Below are positions 1 to 7,879 of a stretch of 17,948 bases of DNA, in pieces (position 1 is the stretch's first letter; each line of letters begins with the position of its first letter). Source of the stretch: Clostridia bacterium. Lineage in GTDB: Bacteria; Bacillota; Clostridia; Oscillospirales; Acutalibacteraceae. The notes under the pieces were generated by a model. It was not told the origin of the DNA. It ran no database searches and saw only the letters and a program-made list of their open reading frames with translations. Location: contig CAADUC010000041.1 in NCBI GenBank assembly GCA_900752115.1, positions 1 through 17,948 on the forward strand. Reading direction: 5' to 3'. The position numbers and the translations under genes were made by a program.

Positions 1-39
1 ATCAGTGTGGCTGCAGCGCTGATGGAATGGCGTATATAT

Positions 40-79
40 GCCCTGCCGGGTGGAATCTTCCCGCAGGGCCTTTCCTTTT
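40..79 (+). terminator. Rho-independent terminator of a gene left of the window
   Basis: A GC-rich stem, GCCCTGCCGGG (40-50) against CCCGCAGGGC (60-69) with one bulged C and a nine-base loop, is followed by the T-rich run CTTTCCTTTT. The T run lies on the plus side only, so it should end a plus-strand transcript coming from before position 1. One frame stops at TGA 20-22 and could be the last codons of that gene, but seven codons are too few to identify it. Positions 80-200 hold no gene that I can support. Confidence 0.7.
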
Positions 80-200
80 GCGTGTTCTGCGGTGTTGCCC
101 TCAATAACCCAATCGTGATAGCGCCTTGTTGGGCCTTAATGAACCGGAAAAGATAGGAGGTTTCCTTAGAGAGCTTTGTTTATTTGGCAGGCATGCGCTG

Positions 201-2561
201 TTATCCCAGGACTTCCTTTGCAATATCCGCGCTGGCTTTTGCATCCTTTGCATAAAAGTCCGCTCCGATTTCCGCGGCGTATTCCGGAGTGAGCACCGCT
301 CCGCCAACCATGACTTTGCATGGAAGAGCCTGATCGTGCAGCAAATGAATTGTTTCCGCCATTGAGGCGACGGTAGTCGTCATCAGAGCAGACAAACCGA
401 CGAGCGGAGCACCCGAATTTCGGACCGCTTCCACAACGCGCTCAGGCGCAACATCCTTGCCGAGATCCAAAATATCGTACCCGTAATTTTCAAGGATGAC
501 CTTCACAATGTTTTTGCCGATGTCATGAATGTCACCCTTTACCGTTGCCAGGACGATAGTTCCTTTGGAAACGGAGCGCTCTGTTTTTTGCAGGGCAAGA
601 CTTTTTTTGATCTCCTCAAAACCGGCCTGAGCTGCTGTAGCTGACTGGATGAGCTGAGGAAGGAACAGTTTCCCTGATTCAAAATCTGCGCCGACACGGT
701 CCAGCGCTGGAATGAGAATCTCGTTGACAATCTCCATGGGATCGTGCCCTTCGGCAAGCAAAGAAGCAGTGGCTTCGCCCGCTCCATCCTTCAGGCCGCT
801 GAGAACGCAGTCTGTGAGCGGCAAACTGCCGCCTGCCTTTGAAGGGACCGGGGAGGAGGCGGATGCGGCGTGGCGTTCGAGATACTGGGCAGAGCCCGGA
901 TCGCGGTTATAAAGAACGTTGAAGGCGTCAATGGCGTCCATCATTGCCTTTGCGTTTGGATTGAGAATGGGAAGATCGAGACCGTGCGCCATTGCAAGAG
1001 TGAGGAAGGACACGTTCAGGATTTCTCGATCCGGCAGACCAAACGAGATGTTCGATACGCCAAGCACCGTTTTCACTCCTAGCCGTTCCTTGACAAGTTC
1101 CATGGCACGCAGAGTCTCACGGACCTCTGCCTGCTGGACAGAGGCTGTCAGTGTCAGGCAGTCGATGTAAATATCCTCGCGCGGAATGCCTCGTTCTTCC
1201 GCAGCCTGCACAATCCGTTCTGCGATGGCAAAGCGTTCCTCCGCCTTCGCTGGAATGCCGTTTTCGTCAAGCGTAAGGCCGACGACGGCAGCGCCGTATT
1301 TTTTAACAAGAGGGAGAATGCGTTCAAGTACTGCCTGTTCTCCGTTGACGGAGTTGACAATTGGTTTGCCATTGCAGAGACGCAGACCACACTCCAAAAC
1401 AGACGGACTGCTGCTGTCAAGCTGAAGAGGAACGTCGACAACACCCTGCAGCTGCCGCACAACCTCCTCCATCAACGCGGCCTCGTCGATTTCCGGCAAA
1501 CCGACGTTGACGTCGAGAATTTCTGCTCCGGCACGTACCTGTTCGATCCCCTGACGCAGAATGTATCCGATATCGCGCTTGCGCAGCGCTTCCTTAAAGA
1601 GCTTTTTTCCGGTTGGATTGATGCGCTCACCAATCACATGAACACCGTTAATCTCTACCACACGGCTTGCGCTGCACAGAGCGGAATGACGGGAAACGCT
1701 TCTTGGCACGACGGGCTGCCCCCCGAACCGTGCGACGAGGAGACGGATATACTCGGGTGTTGTGCCGCAGCAGCCGCCCATGCAGGAAATACCGAGCTTC
1801 GCATATTCCTCCATCAGACCGCAGAATTCTTCCGGAGAAATATCATACGAATTGGAGTTGAGATTCGGAAGACCAGCATTCGGTTTGACAAAAACAGGCA
1901 AATGCGTCCATGTGCAAAGTTCCCTCGCAAAGGGGAGAATCTCACCGGGGCCTAGAGAGCAGTTAATGCCCAATGCGTCCGCGCCAAGTCCTTCCAGGGT
2001 CAGGGCCATCGCTGGGACGGACACGCCGGTAAAGGTACGCCCGTTCGGTTCAAAGCTCATCGAGCAAAAAACAGGGAGGGACGTGTTTTCTTTTGCAGCG
2101 AGGAGGGCGGCTTTGATTTCGAGGAGATCGGTCATCGTCTCAAAGACAATGAGATCGGCTCCTGCCTGAGCACCTGCTGTGACAGCTTCGCGGAAGATGT
2201 CGTACGCTTCCTCGAAGCGGAGGTTCCCGTTTGGTTCAAGCAGAGCTCCAATCGGACCACAGGACAGAGCCACAAGAGCGCCGGTCTCCGACGCAGCCTT
2301 CCGTGCACAGCATATTCCAGCGGCAATGACTTCGTTTGGGGAGAGTCCGCTGCCCTCAAGCTTCCGGCGATTGGCGCCGAAGGTGTTGGCATAGAGAATG
2401 TTGGCGCCGGCCTGTGCGTAAGCCTGATGGATTGCTGTAACAGCCTCCGGATGCGTCAGATTGAGCGCCTCAGGATATTTTCCGAGCGGCAGACCGGCGG
2501 ATTGGAGCATGGTGCCCATGGCGCCGTCGAGAATAGTGATGCGATCGTTGAGCTTCAGCAT
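201..2561 (-). CDS. metH: Cobalamin-dependent methionine synthase, short form without activation domain
   Basis: The protein moves a methyl group from 5-methyl-tetrahydrofolate through cobalamin to homocysteine, the last step of methionine synthesis, in the cytoplasm. Domains in order over 786 residues: homocysteine-binding barrel (about 1-285) with zinc ligands C201 and C264-C265; pterin-binding barrel (about 305-555) with the INPTG motif near 315; B12 cap and Rossmann domain (about 585-786) with the D-x-H-D-x-G motif at 677-682, H679 being the expected lower axial ligand of cobalt. The chain stops after the B12 domain, whereas full-length MetH has about 1,200 residues and a C-terminal AdoMet activation domain. 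The frame is open upstream to 2834, but the ATG at 2561 follows AGAGGAACCAT, starts at the usual family N-terminus and overlaps the previous stop by seven bases, so I chose it. It is the last gene of the metF operon. I see no clear terminator after it. Confidence 0.95.
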   Translation of the reverse strand: MLKLNDRITILDGAMGTMLQSAGLPLGKYPEALNLTHPEAVTAIHQAYAQAGANILYANTFGANRRKLEGSGLSPNEVIAAGICCARKAASETGALVALSCGPIGALLEPNGNLRFEEAYDIFREAVTAGAQAGADLIVFETMTDLLEIKAALLAAKENTSLPVFCSMSFEPNGRTFTGVSVPAMALTLEGLGADALGINCSLGPGEILPFARELCTWTHLPVFVKPNAGLPNLNSNSYDISPEEFCGLMEEYAKLGISCMGGCCGTTPEYIRLLVARFGGQPVVPRSVSRHSALCSASRVVEINGVHVIGERINPTGKKLFKEALRKRDIGYILRQGIEQVRAGAEILDVNVGLPEIDEAALMEEVVRQLQGVVDVPLQLDSSSPSVLECGLRLCNGKPIVNSVNGEQAVLERILPLVKKYGAAVVGLTLDENGIPAKAEERFAIAERIVQAAEERGIPREDIYIDCLTLTASVQQAEVRETLRAMELVKERLGVKTVLGVSNISFGLPDREILNVSFLTLAMAHGLDLPILNPNAKAMMDAIDAFNVLYNRDPGSAQYLERHAASASSPVPSKAGGSLPLTDCVLSGLKDGAGEATASLLAEGHDPMEIVNEILIPALDRVGADFESGKLFLPQLIQSATAAQAGFEEIKKSLALQKTERSVSKGTIVLATVKGDIHDIGKNIVKVILENYGYDILDLGKDVAPERVVEAVRNSGAPLVGLSALMTTTVASMAETIHLLHDQALPCKVMVGGAVLTPEYAAEIGADFYAKDAKASADIAKEVLG

Positions 2562-3238
2562 ATGGTTCCTCTCTTTCGGAATGCGCAGCGCCCCCGGTTC
2601 GGGCACCGGCTGCATTTGTCCTGTTTTTTCCCGTTTTCTGTCACGGGCAGCGGCGTCACGCCGAGCAGGGCAGTAACGGATTTTCCCGGCGTCATCAGCA
2701 GGCTGTCTGTAAGCGTAAGTCCCAGACGGCGCGCCGCGTCGCACACGCGGATGACGTCTCCCTGCACGGAGAGCGGGAGATCGCCGTAGCCGGGGCTGAA
2801 CCGCCAGGTAAGGCCGTGTCCCTCCGTCCGGCAAAGAGCGGCAATTTCATCTTCGGCAAGGTCGGCTGTCTGTTCAATGGCCTGTGTCGCACAGGCGTCA
2901 AGAATTACGCCTTCCTCGGGGTTCGTTACCATGCGGCTGCGAATCAGCTGTTCCGCGCCGAGACCGATGGTAGCGCAAAGCAGAAAAACATCCCTGCATC
3001 CGGTCAGGTGAACGGCAATGTCGTTCCCGGTCAGGAGCAGGGAGGAGGGAGACAGCAGAAGGCCGCTGTCTGTGCGGTCGATGGAGAAGCGGCGGTAAAT
3101 CCAAGATGGCCTTGCCGCCGCGCACATCTCATGAATACAGCGCTGCAGTGTTTCCTCCAAGGCGGCGGGAATTTCGTTTCCCCTCCAACCCAGATACCGC
3201 AGTACTTCGGAACGGTCAAGCGTAGTCAGATTCTGCAA
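2555..3238 (-). CDS. Stand-alone methionine synthase activation domain protein
   Basis: A 227-residue protein matching the AdoMet-binding activation domain that normally forms the C-terminus of MetH. The telling motif is R-F-S-P-G-Y-G-D at 146-153, the counterpart of the R-x-x-x-G-Y AdoMet-binding loop, followed by LPLSVQ. The expected role is to bind MetH holding inactive cob(II)alamin and allow reductive methylation with AdoMet. The C-terminus carries four cysteines (209, 212, 218, 227; C-x2-C-x5-C-x8-C) that could bind a metal or Fe-S cluster (inference). The start is TTG at 3238, with AAAGGGAG about 11 bases upstream overlapping the metF stop; no ATG lies nearby in frame. The 3' end overlaps metH in the sequence ATGCTGA, which suggests translational coupling and matched amounts of the two partners. 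The activation function is known for the family but inferred here. Confidence 0.88.
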   Translation of the reverse strand: MQNLTTLDRSEVLRYLGWRGNEIPAALEETLQRCIHEMCAAARPSWIYRRFSIDRTDSGLLLSPSSLLLTGNDIAVHLTGCRDVFLLCATIGLGAEQLIRSRMVTNPEEGVILDACATQAIEQTADLAEDEIAALCRTEGHGLTWRFSPGYGDLPLSVQGDVIRVCDAARRLGLTLTDSLLMTPGKSVTALLGVTPLPVTENGKKQDKCSRCPNRGRCAFRKRGTIC

Positions 3239-3255
3239 AGGCGGACACGCTCCCT

Positions 3256-4137
3256 TTACGCGTTTTTCGCGGCGATGATGTTTTCAATGTTGCGGCTGAT
3301 TCGTGTAGCAACTTCAACGTTGTTCATTGTGTAGAGATGGATTCCCTGCACGCCGTTTTCGAGCAGATCCATAATCTGCTCCGTCGCATAGAAAATACCT
3401 GCATCCATCAGGGCAGAGGGATTGTCCGCGTAGCGGCTGATAATGGTTGCGAGTTTCGGCGGAACGCTCGCGCCGCACATCGATACGGTGCGCTCAATCT
3501 GACTCTTCTTCACGATTGGCATGATGCCTGCCTCCACAGGGACGTTCACACCGCGTGCACGGGCGAGCTCCAGGAAATGATAGAAGCTGTTGTTGTCGAA
3601 GAAAAGCTGAGTGATCAAATGTGAAACGCCGTTTTCAATTTTCAGCTTGAGGTGGTCAATATCTTCTTCAAGACTGTCGCTCTCAAAATGGCCTTCCGGA
3701 TAGCATGCGCCGAGAAGGTTGAATGAGGGATCTGTCTCACGGATAAAACGGGCCAGATCGCTGGCGTGCAGGAAGTCTGTTTTCGGCTCGATGCCGGGCG
3801 TTTTGTCGCCGCGCAGAGCGAGAATATTGCAAATGCCGTTCTCCTTGAGCTTGGCGAGTGTCTGACGAATTTCTTCCCGATCCGAATTGACACAGGTCAG
3901 GTGCGAAACAGGTTCGATGTGGTAATTGCTTCGAATGAGAGAGGCAATTTCACATGTTTTTTCACGCTGAGCCGGACTTCCGCCTGCGCCATACGTTACG
4001 CTGATGAAGTCGGCCGGCAGCCCGCGCAGACCAAGCAGTGTGTTATAGATGACGTTGACGGAGGTATCCTTTTTCGGCGGAAAAACCTCCAGAGAAAAAA
4101 TGACCTTTTTGGCCGTGAACAGGCTGGCGGTATTCAT
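3256..4137 (-). CDS. metF: 5,10-methylene-tetrahydrofolate reductase
   Basis: A flavoprotein that reduces 5,10-methylene-tetrahydrofolate to 5-methyl-tetrahydrofolate, the methyl donor used by MetH. The 293-residue length is that of the bacterial enzyme. Visible signatures are FSLEVFPPK near the N-terminus (its Glu is the expected acid catalyst), SVTYGAGGS, the ILALRGD segment of the FAD/folate site, and HLITQLFFD. The ATG at 4137 is preceded by AAAGGAG at ten-base spacing. It is first in an operon with the activation protein 17 bases downstream and then metH, so methyl donor and user are made together. The leader of about 69 bases is too short for a SAM-I or cobalamin riboswitch, so control must come from elsewhere. 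Confidence 0.95.
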   Translation of the reverse strand: MNTASLFTAKKVIFSLEVFPPKKDTSVNVIYNTLLGLRGLPADFISVTYGAGGSPAQREKTCEIASLIRSNYHIEPVSHLTCVNSDREEIRQTLAKLKENGICNILALRGDKTPGIEPKTDFLHASDLARFIRETDPSFNLLGACYPEGHFESDSLEEDIDHLKLKIENGVSHLITQLFFDNNSFYHFLELARARGVNVPVEAGIMPIVKKSQIERTVSMCGASVPPKLATIISRYADNPSALMDAGIFYATEQIMDLLENGVQGIHLYTMNNVEVATRISRNIENIIAAKNA

Positions 4138-4212
4138 GTTGATCGTTCTCCTTTACGGGTGAGTTTCCAGAAAGGCGGCGCAGCGTGCATGCCGTACCGC
4201 AGATGATTTTGT

Positions 4213-4241
4213 ATTATAGCACAGTTTCGCTCTTTTTGCAA
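4213..4241 (-). promoter_or_regulatory. Sigma-A promoter of the metF-metH operon
   Basis: On the minus strand TTGCAA (4236-4241), a 17-base spacer and a perfect TATAAT (4213-4218) with an extended TGC just upstream form a strong promoter. Predicted transcription start is near 4206, leaving a leader of about 69 bases before metF. Confidence 0.8.
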
Positions 4242-4270
4242 AATTTGCCGTATCCTTTCGTGTGCAATCA

Positions 4271-4307
4271 TTGAATTTTCATTGGCGATATGGTATGCTT
4301 AAGCATA
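4271..4307 (+). promoter_or_regulatory. Promoter with palindromic candidate operator
   Basis: TTGAAT (4271-4276), a 17-base spacer and TATGCT (4294-4299) form a sigma-A promoter for the lipoprotein gene at 4339. The -10 is the left half of a perfect 14-base palindrome, TATGCTTAAGCATA (4294-4307), reaching the predicted start site. A dimeric regulator bound there would block RNA polymerase (inference). A short TTCCC/GGGAA hairpin (4308-4323) follows at the very start of the transcript. Confidence 0.65.
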
Positions 4308-4338
4308 TTCCCATCATGGGGAAGAGGGGGAGAAAAGG

Positions 4339-4896
4339 GTGAAAAAACGGCTGCTTGCTCTTGCCTTGGCAATTGCGGTTTCTCTGTCATCCTGTTCCGG
4401 AGGAAGCGGACAAATGACAGTCAAACCAAGTGAATTTACAGAGGAAACACAAAATGTCCTTCAGATCATCGACAATGAAATTGTCTTTTTCGACTATCAG
4501 GTCTCCGATCTCATTCGCTCCGTCTCGGTAAACATTTGGAGCTGTGTGGACGGCGAATGGGTGAGCGTGGGAAAAAGCTACGGTAATCTCGCTTCCCAGG
4601 AAGGACGTCTTGCGGTACGGCTTTTGGACGGATCCTGGGATATTTTTTTCATCGATGAAGACGGCACTTCCAAAACCAGTTACAAGGGTGCGCCTGATGT
4701 GGAAGAATGTGCGGCGACGGCAGGATACCGCCTGTCTCAGCCTGTAGAGATTGAGCCCGGCAAGGCGATTACTCTTTGGTCGGTTCTGGGTTTCGACACC
4801 AATGCCGTTGTACAGGTAACAGCGGATTTTCGTGATTCCGAATGCACTGCCGGAACTGCTGCGACGGTTACGTTTTCCTCCGATGTCGTTGATTAA
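4339..4896 (+). CDS. Putative lipoprotein of unknown function
   Basis: A 185-residue exported protein I do not recognise. The N-terminus is a classic lipoprotein signal: KKR, a hydrophobic stretch (5-16), then the lipobox L-S-S-C with C19 as the residue to be lipidated, followed by a Gly/Ser linker. The mature part looks mostly beta-stranded, with alternating hydrophobic residues and several W/Y/F positions, which would fit a small extracellular beta-sandwich (inference). The start is GTG at 4339, preceded by GAGGGGGAG. It has its own promoter, with a palindrome on the -10, and its own terminator, so it is a single-gene unit divergent from metF. Confidence 0.75.
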   Translation: MKKRLLALALAIAVSLSSCSGGSGQMTVKPSEFTEETQNVLQIIDNEIVFFDYQVSDLIRSVSVNIWSCVDGEWVSVGKSYGNLASQEGRLAVRLLDGSWDIFFIDEDGTSKTSYKGAPDVEECAATAGYRLSQPVEIEPGKAITLWSVLGFDTNAVVQVTADFRDSECTAGTAATVTFSSDVVD

Positions 4897-4957
4897 TCAC
4901 ATTTTGATTGTGCATTTCAAGTGAATCGGGTCTCTGTTTTGTGCGAAGAAAAATAAC

Positions 4958-5006
4958 ACGGACGGTTCCTCAGACGCGAAAGGTGGAGGGAATCGTCCGT
5001 TTTTTG
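4958..5006 (+). terminator. Rho-independent terminator after the lipoprotein gene
   Basis: A twelve-pair stem (one G-U pair), ACGGACGGTTCC (4958-4969) against GGAATCGTCCGT (4989-5000), is followed by TTTTTG. Between it and the promoter at 5197 I see nothing further that I can support. Confidence 0.85.
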
Positions 5007-5196
5007 TTTAGCTTATTGTTGCGGTGTGTTGGAGAACGGATGCTTTTATTAGGGGATGCAGCCTTCTTCATTTATACCAAACAGAAGAATAAACTGCGTG
5101 CTCATGTCGATACATAACTGAGCGTGTGAAACGAATGAGGCCTGAGAAAGCAATGTCATGGGAGAGTGCCGGAATGTATTAAAAAACCGCCTTTGC

Positions 5197-5226
5197 TTGC
5201 TATTGAATTGTGTTTTATGCTATAAT
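5197..5226 (+). promoter_or_regulatory. Extended -10 promoter of the GNAT gene
   Basis: TTGCTA (5197-5202), an 18-base spacer and TATAAT (5221-5226) with TGC upstream. The predicted start near 5233 lies downstream of an in-frame ATG at 5158, which rules that ATG out as the start of the next gene. Confidence 0.75.
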
Positions 5227-5310
5227 ATGGGTGCCAAATCAGATGCAAAAAAGGCATGCGCGGTGTCTCGGCAGGAAAATGCTGCGCCTGCAGGGAGGAG
5301 TGTTTTTGTA

Positions 5311-6174
5311 ATGATTTGTCTGATAGACAAGGAGCGGCTGAATGCATTTTTGCCGCTGATTCCTTCCCCGCTGTATCCCCTCATGAAGAGGGAAACAGTT
5401 TTTCTTGTTGGAGCTGTGGAGCACGGTGTCGCAGTGGGAGCGGCAGTTTTTGAGTTGGGAGAAAATCAGGCCGATCTTCTTTCGATTGCCGTTGCGCCCC
5501 AGTGCAGGCGGCGCGGCGTGGGCAGCGCCATGCTGCGGCGCTGTGTGACACTGCTGCAGAGTACCAGTGTAAGAGCTTTTACCGCGATGGCGCCGGAAGG
5601 GGAAAAGGAGCTGGACGCGTTTTTTTCCTCACTGTCCTGGTTTCGGCCTGTGGAGCCCGCTTCATGTATTGAAATCCCGGTCAGAAAACTCGGAAAGCTT
5701 CCGCTTCTCTGCGGACCTGCTCCGGGTGTTATTCCGCTGGAGGGCATTCCCGGTCCGGTCTATCAGGAATACCTTCAGAGAGCTTTTCCGGAGAGTGAGG
5801 TTCCATGCAGACGGGAAACTTTGGATCCGAGGGTGAGCCAGGTGATTCTCCAGAACGGGAAAATAGCTGCCTGTGCGCTTTTTGCATCTGAAGAAGACGG
5901 CATCGAACTCTCCTGGCTGCAGAACATGAGCACAGATAAGATGGCGGTTCTTCTTTTGCTGCGCGCAGCCGCAGCGGAGATACAGAAATTTTATTCTCCC
6001 GATACCTCAGTCCTTTTCTCTGTCGATCTGCCGCTGACAGCCCGTTTGAGCGAAAAGATTCTGGCTGGAGAAGGGAACAGGAAATGCGTCAAAGTATGGG
6101 AGATTTCCGACTTTGATTTGATGTTGTTCGAGGAGGATGCAGCCGCTTCAAGACGGGAGGAGTCTGCAGAGTAA
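5311..6174 (+). CDS. GNAT-family N-acetyltransferase-like protein, probably two-domain
   Basis: A 287-residue protein. Residues about 30-115 hold a recognisable GNAT core: strands around 31-50, then LLSIAVAPQCRRRGVGSAM (56-74), where R-R-G-V-G-S is the acetyl-CoA pyrophosphate-binding loop. The target cannot be read from sequence. Residues about 175-255 have a similar order of strand, turn and helix (GKIAACALFA, then IELSWL, then a helix at 210-226) but no acetyl-CoA loop, so the second half may be a degenerate GNAT repeat (inference). The frame opens at 5158, but the promoter at 5197-5226 and the GGGAGGAG site upstream fix the start at ATG 5311. It lies 57 bases ahead of the next gene with no terminator between, so the two are probably one operon. 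Confidence 0.8.
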   Translation: MICLIDKERLNAFLPLIPSPLYPLMKRETVFLVGAVEHGVAVGAAVFELGENQADLLSIAVAPQCRRRGVGSAMLRRCVTLLQSTSVRAFTAMAPEGEKELDAFFSSLSWFRPVEPASCIEIPVRKLGKLPLLCGPAPGVIPLEGIPGPVYQEYLQRAFPESEVPCRRETLDPRVSQVILQNGKIAACALFASEEDGIELSWLQNMSTDKMAVLLLLRAAAAEIQKFYSPDTSVLFSVDLPLTARLSEKILAGEGNRKCVKVWEISDFDLMLFEEDAAASRREESAE

Positions 6175-6231
6175 ACAGAAAAACGGATTCTGCCGGATTC
6201 TGCCGGTGGGAGAGAAAGGGAGAGTGACTTC

Positions 6232-7713
6232 ATGCCTGATTTTGTGCAGGAACAAGAGAAAAAGCAAAAAGCTTTGAATGTTGCACAGGAGCTCAAAAGC
6301 GCGCAAAAGAGCGGGAGACAGCTTGCGGGAAATCCTTTCGAGCCGGTAGAACAGAGGGTTTCCGCCACTACAACCACGACAACCACTACGACTACGGAAG
6401 TAAATGCTGAGATTTTGCGTGCGCATTCCGTCTCTCCGGATGCCGAACCGTCGGATCTTGTTCCCTTGCAGGCGATGCCCGCAGAAAAAATGATGAAGGA
6501 GCATCGCGGTAAAAGGGCGAGATCAAGAGCCTGCCGGAAAAAGAACCAGGAGACGGAGCGGCGCTGGAAGGAGCAGTTCGGTGAGAAGGATGAGAAAATT
6601 GAGATGGGGCACACCGACACCAATATGAATGGCACACAGGTTCTGGAGCTGCAATTCTATTCGCGGATGAAGTCGATGTATTTTGGAAATATGGCGGCGC
6701 GGATGACTCCCAAAGGTCTTCAGAGCAAATATGAGTGCCCCGATCCAGTAGGGACTGTCTGGCGCTCCCATTGCAGGAAATACAGAAAACTGCCTAAAAA
6801 ATCTCCTGATCCCACCGTTTCGCCCGAAGAATACGCTAAGCGTCTTGCCAAGGAAGATACAGAAAATCTGGTGGATAATTATCAGATGGCTCTTTTTGTG
6901 GAAAAGAAGATAGCGGTAAAGCCCGAGTATTTTAAATATACCGATCTGACCGATGTGCAGAATACCGGGAAATGCTTCCGTGTAGCGGATAACGTGTGCA
7001 ACGTGCTGTCCAAGGAGTTTTCCAAGTATCTCTCCTATCTCGAGGAACAAAAACGAAAAGGAGAGCCTGTCGATCCGGAGCTTTGGAGTCAGGCGGAGGA
7101 AGTCAGGCGGGCTTGGCACGACGATGGACCGGGAGATGAGCTGAAGAATGAATTGCGGGAATTCGAGTCCCGCGTGAAAGATTTTCTCCTCCAGAGTAAG
7201 ATGAAGGTCAGCAATCTCCTTCCTGCTGTCATGCAGGAAGACATGAATATGGAGTCATTCCGTCTCGCGCTGAAAACAGTGAGGCAGATGCCGGATGGCG
7301 TTTACAGAACGCTGATGGAGAAGGAACTGGAACAAAAGCTCAGAACTTCGGCGGAGAACAGGGAAGAGATTATGAAAAACATGGTTACTCCCACGATTCG
7401 AAGCGAAGGCAGTACGCAGGAGTATGTTCGGGAAAGGCAGCAGCGCACAGACGAGCTTTCCCGGGCCATGGAGAGATTGAGCGCACTTTATCGCAGTTCC
7501 AGAGGACAGCCCGGTGCGGAGGATGATCCGAATCCGTTTCTGCAGGAAATTTTTCAGCTTGGCACGTCCCGCATGAAATTTGCAAAGCTTTTAACCGCGG
7601 CTTCCATGTGGAAGAGTGTGGAAAGCAAACGGTTTGAGGATGAGGAAGAAGAAAGGCTGAAGGCAAAAAGGGCTGCGATGGATCCCGGAGCTCCCGGGAC
7701 GCAGCCGCAATAA
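6232..7713 (+). CDS. Unknown protein with a ten-threonine tract
   Basis: A 493-residue protein I do not recognise. No signal peptide or membrane segment is visible, so it is probably cytoplasmic. In order: a Gln/Lys-rich start (1-35); ten consecutive threonines (46-55) encoded by four different synonymous codons in mixed order; a disordered, strongly basic patch (about 86-104, many K and R); a more ordered centre from about 125 with aromatic residues and CPDPVG; then long, charged, mainly helical segments (about 230-475) and a Pro/Gly tail. The ATG follows AAGGGAGAG at good spacing. It sits after the GNAT gene and before a terminator, so the two may act together, but no motif tells the function. 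Substrate of the acetyltransferase, nucleic-acid binder or scaffold are all possible guesses. Confidence 0.72.
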   Translation: MPDFVQEQEKKQKALNVAQELKSAQKSGRQLAGNPFEPVEQRVSATTTTTTTTTTEVNAEILRAHSVSPDAEPSDLVPLQAMPAEKMMKEHRGKRARSRACRKKNQETERRWKEQFGEKDEKIEMGHTDTNMNGTQVLELQFYSRMKSMYFGNMAARMTPKGLQSKYECPDPVGTVWRSHCRKYRKLPKKSPDPTVSPEEYAKRLAKEDTENLVDNYQMALFVEKKIAVKPEYFKYTDLTDVQNTGKCFRVADNVCNVLSKEFSKYLSYLEEQKRKGEPVDPELWSQAEEVRRAWHDDGPGDELKNELREFESRVKDFLLQSKMKVSNLLPAVMQEDMNMESFRLALKTVRQMPDGVYRTLMEKELEQKLRTSAENREEIMKNMVTPTIRSEGSTQEYVRERQQRTDELSRAMERLSALYRSSRGQPGAEDDPNPFLQEIFQLGTSRMKFAKLLTAASMWKSVESKRFEDEEEERLKAKRAAMDPGAPGTQPQ

Positions 7714-7726
7714 CGCAAAACACTGA

Positions 7727-7770
7727 AACGGCGGACACCCACGTATCTGTGAGTGCCCGCCGTTCTTTAT
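7727..7770 (+). terminator. Probable terminator after the poly-threonine protein gene
   Basis: AACGGCGGACAC (7727-7738) pairs with GTGCCCGCCGTT (7753-7764) with one internal A/C mismatch, followed by the modest T run TCTTTAT. It lies 13 bases after the stop codon. Confidence 0.75.
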
Positions 7771-7832
7771 CACAAAATATACGGAGTCCGGGAGGATACC
7801 TGCGCGTTTCTCTTTTGGACAAAAATGGATTA

Positions 7833-7878
7833 TATAAAAAAATCCGAACTCTTTGCCGTTTGACACAGAGTTCGGATT
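7833..7878 (-). terminator. Terminator of tRNA-Ala
   Basis: On the minus strand a perfect 12-pair stem, AATCCGAACTCT (7867-7878) against AGAGTTCGGATT (7841-7852), runs into seven T. It begins one base after the encoded CCA end of the tRNA, so the primary transcript is very compact. Confidence 0.88.
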
Positions 7879-7879
7879 G

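Noticed and set aside
1..156. Open frame from position 1 to about 156 on the plus strand
   Set aside because: It reads through the terminator stem at 40-69 and gives no recognisable protein.
153..365. Good AGGAGGT site on the plus strand leading into a short frame
   Set aside because: The frame runs antisense inside metH with no suitable start codon at proper spacing.
4138..4206. SAM or cobalamin riboswitch before metF
   Set aside because: Looked for because of gene function, but the leader is only about 69 bases and shows neither the multi-stem layout nor a terminator hairpin.
4908..5117. 69-codon plus-strand frame after the first lipoprotein gene
   Set aside because: It starts at TTG without a ribosome-binding site and runs straight through the terminator stem at 4958-5000.
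5158..5310. Upstream ATG extension of the GNAT gene (51 extra codons)
   Set aside because: It lies upstream of the promoter and predicted transcript start, has no ribosome-binding site and reads as non-conserved sequence.
5991..6635. Minus-strand frame with a ten-valine run
   Set aside because: It is the antisense reflection of the threonine tract in the plus-strand gene.
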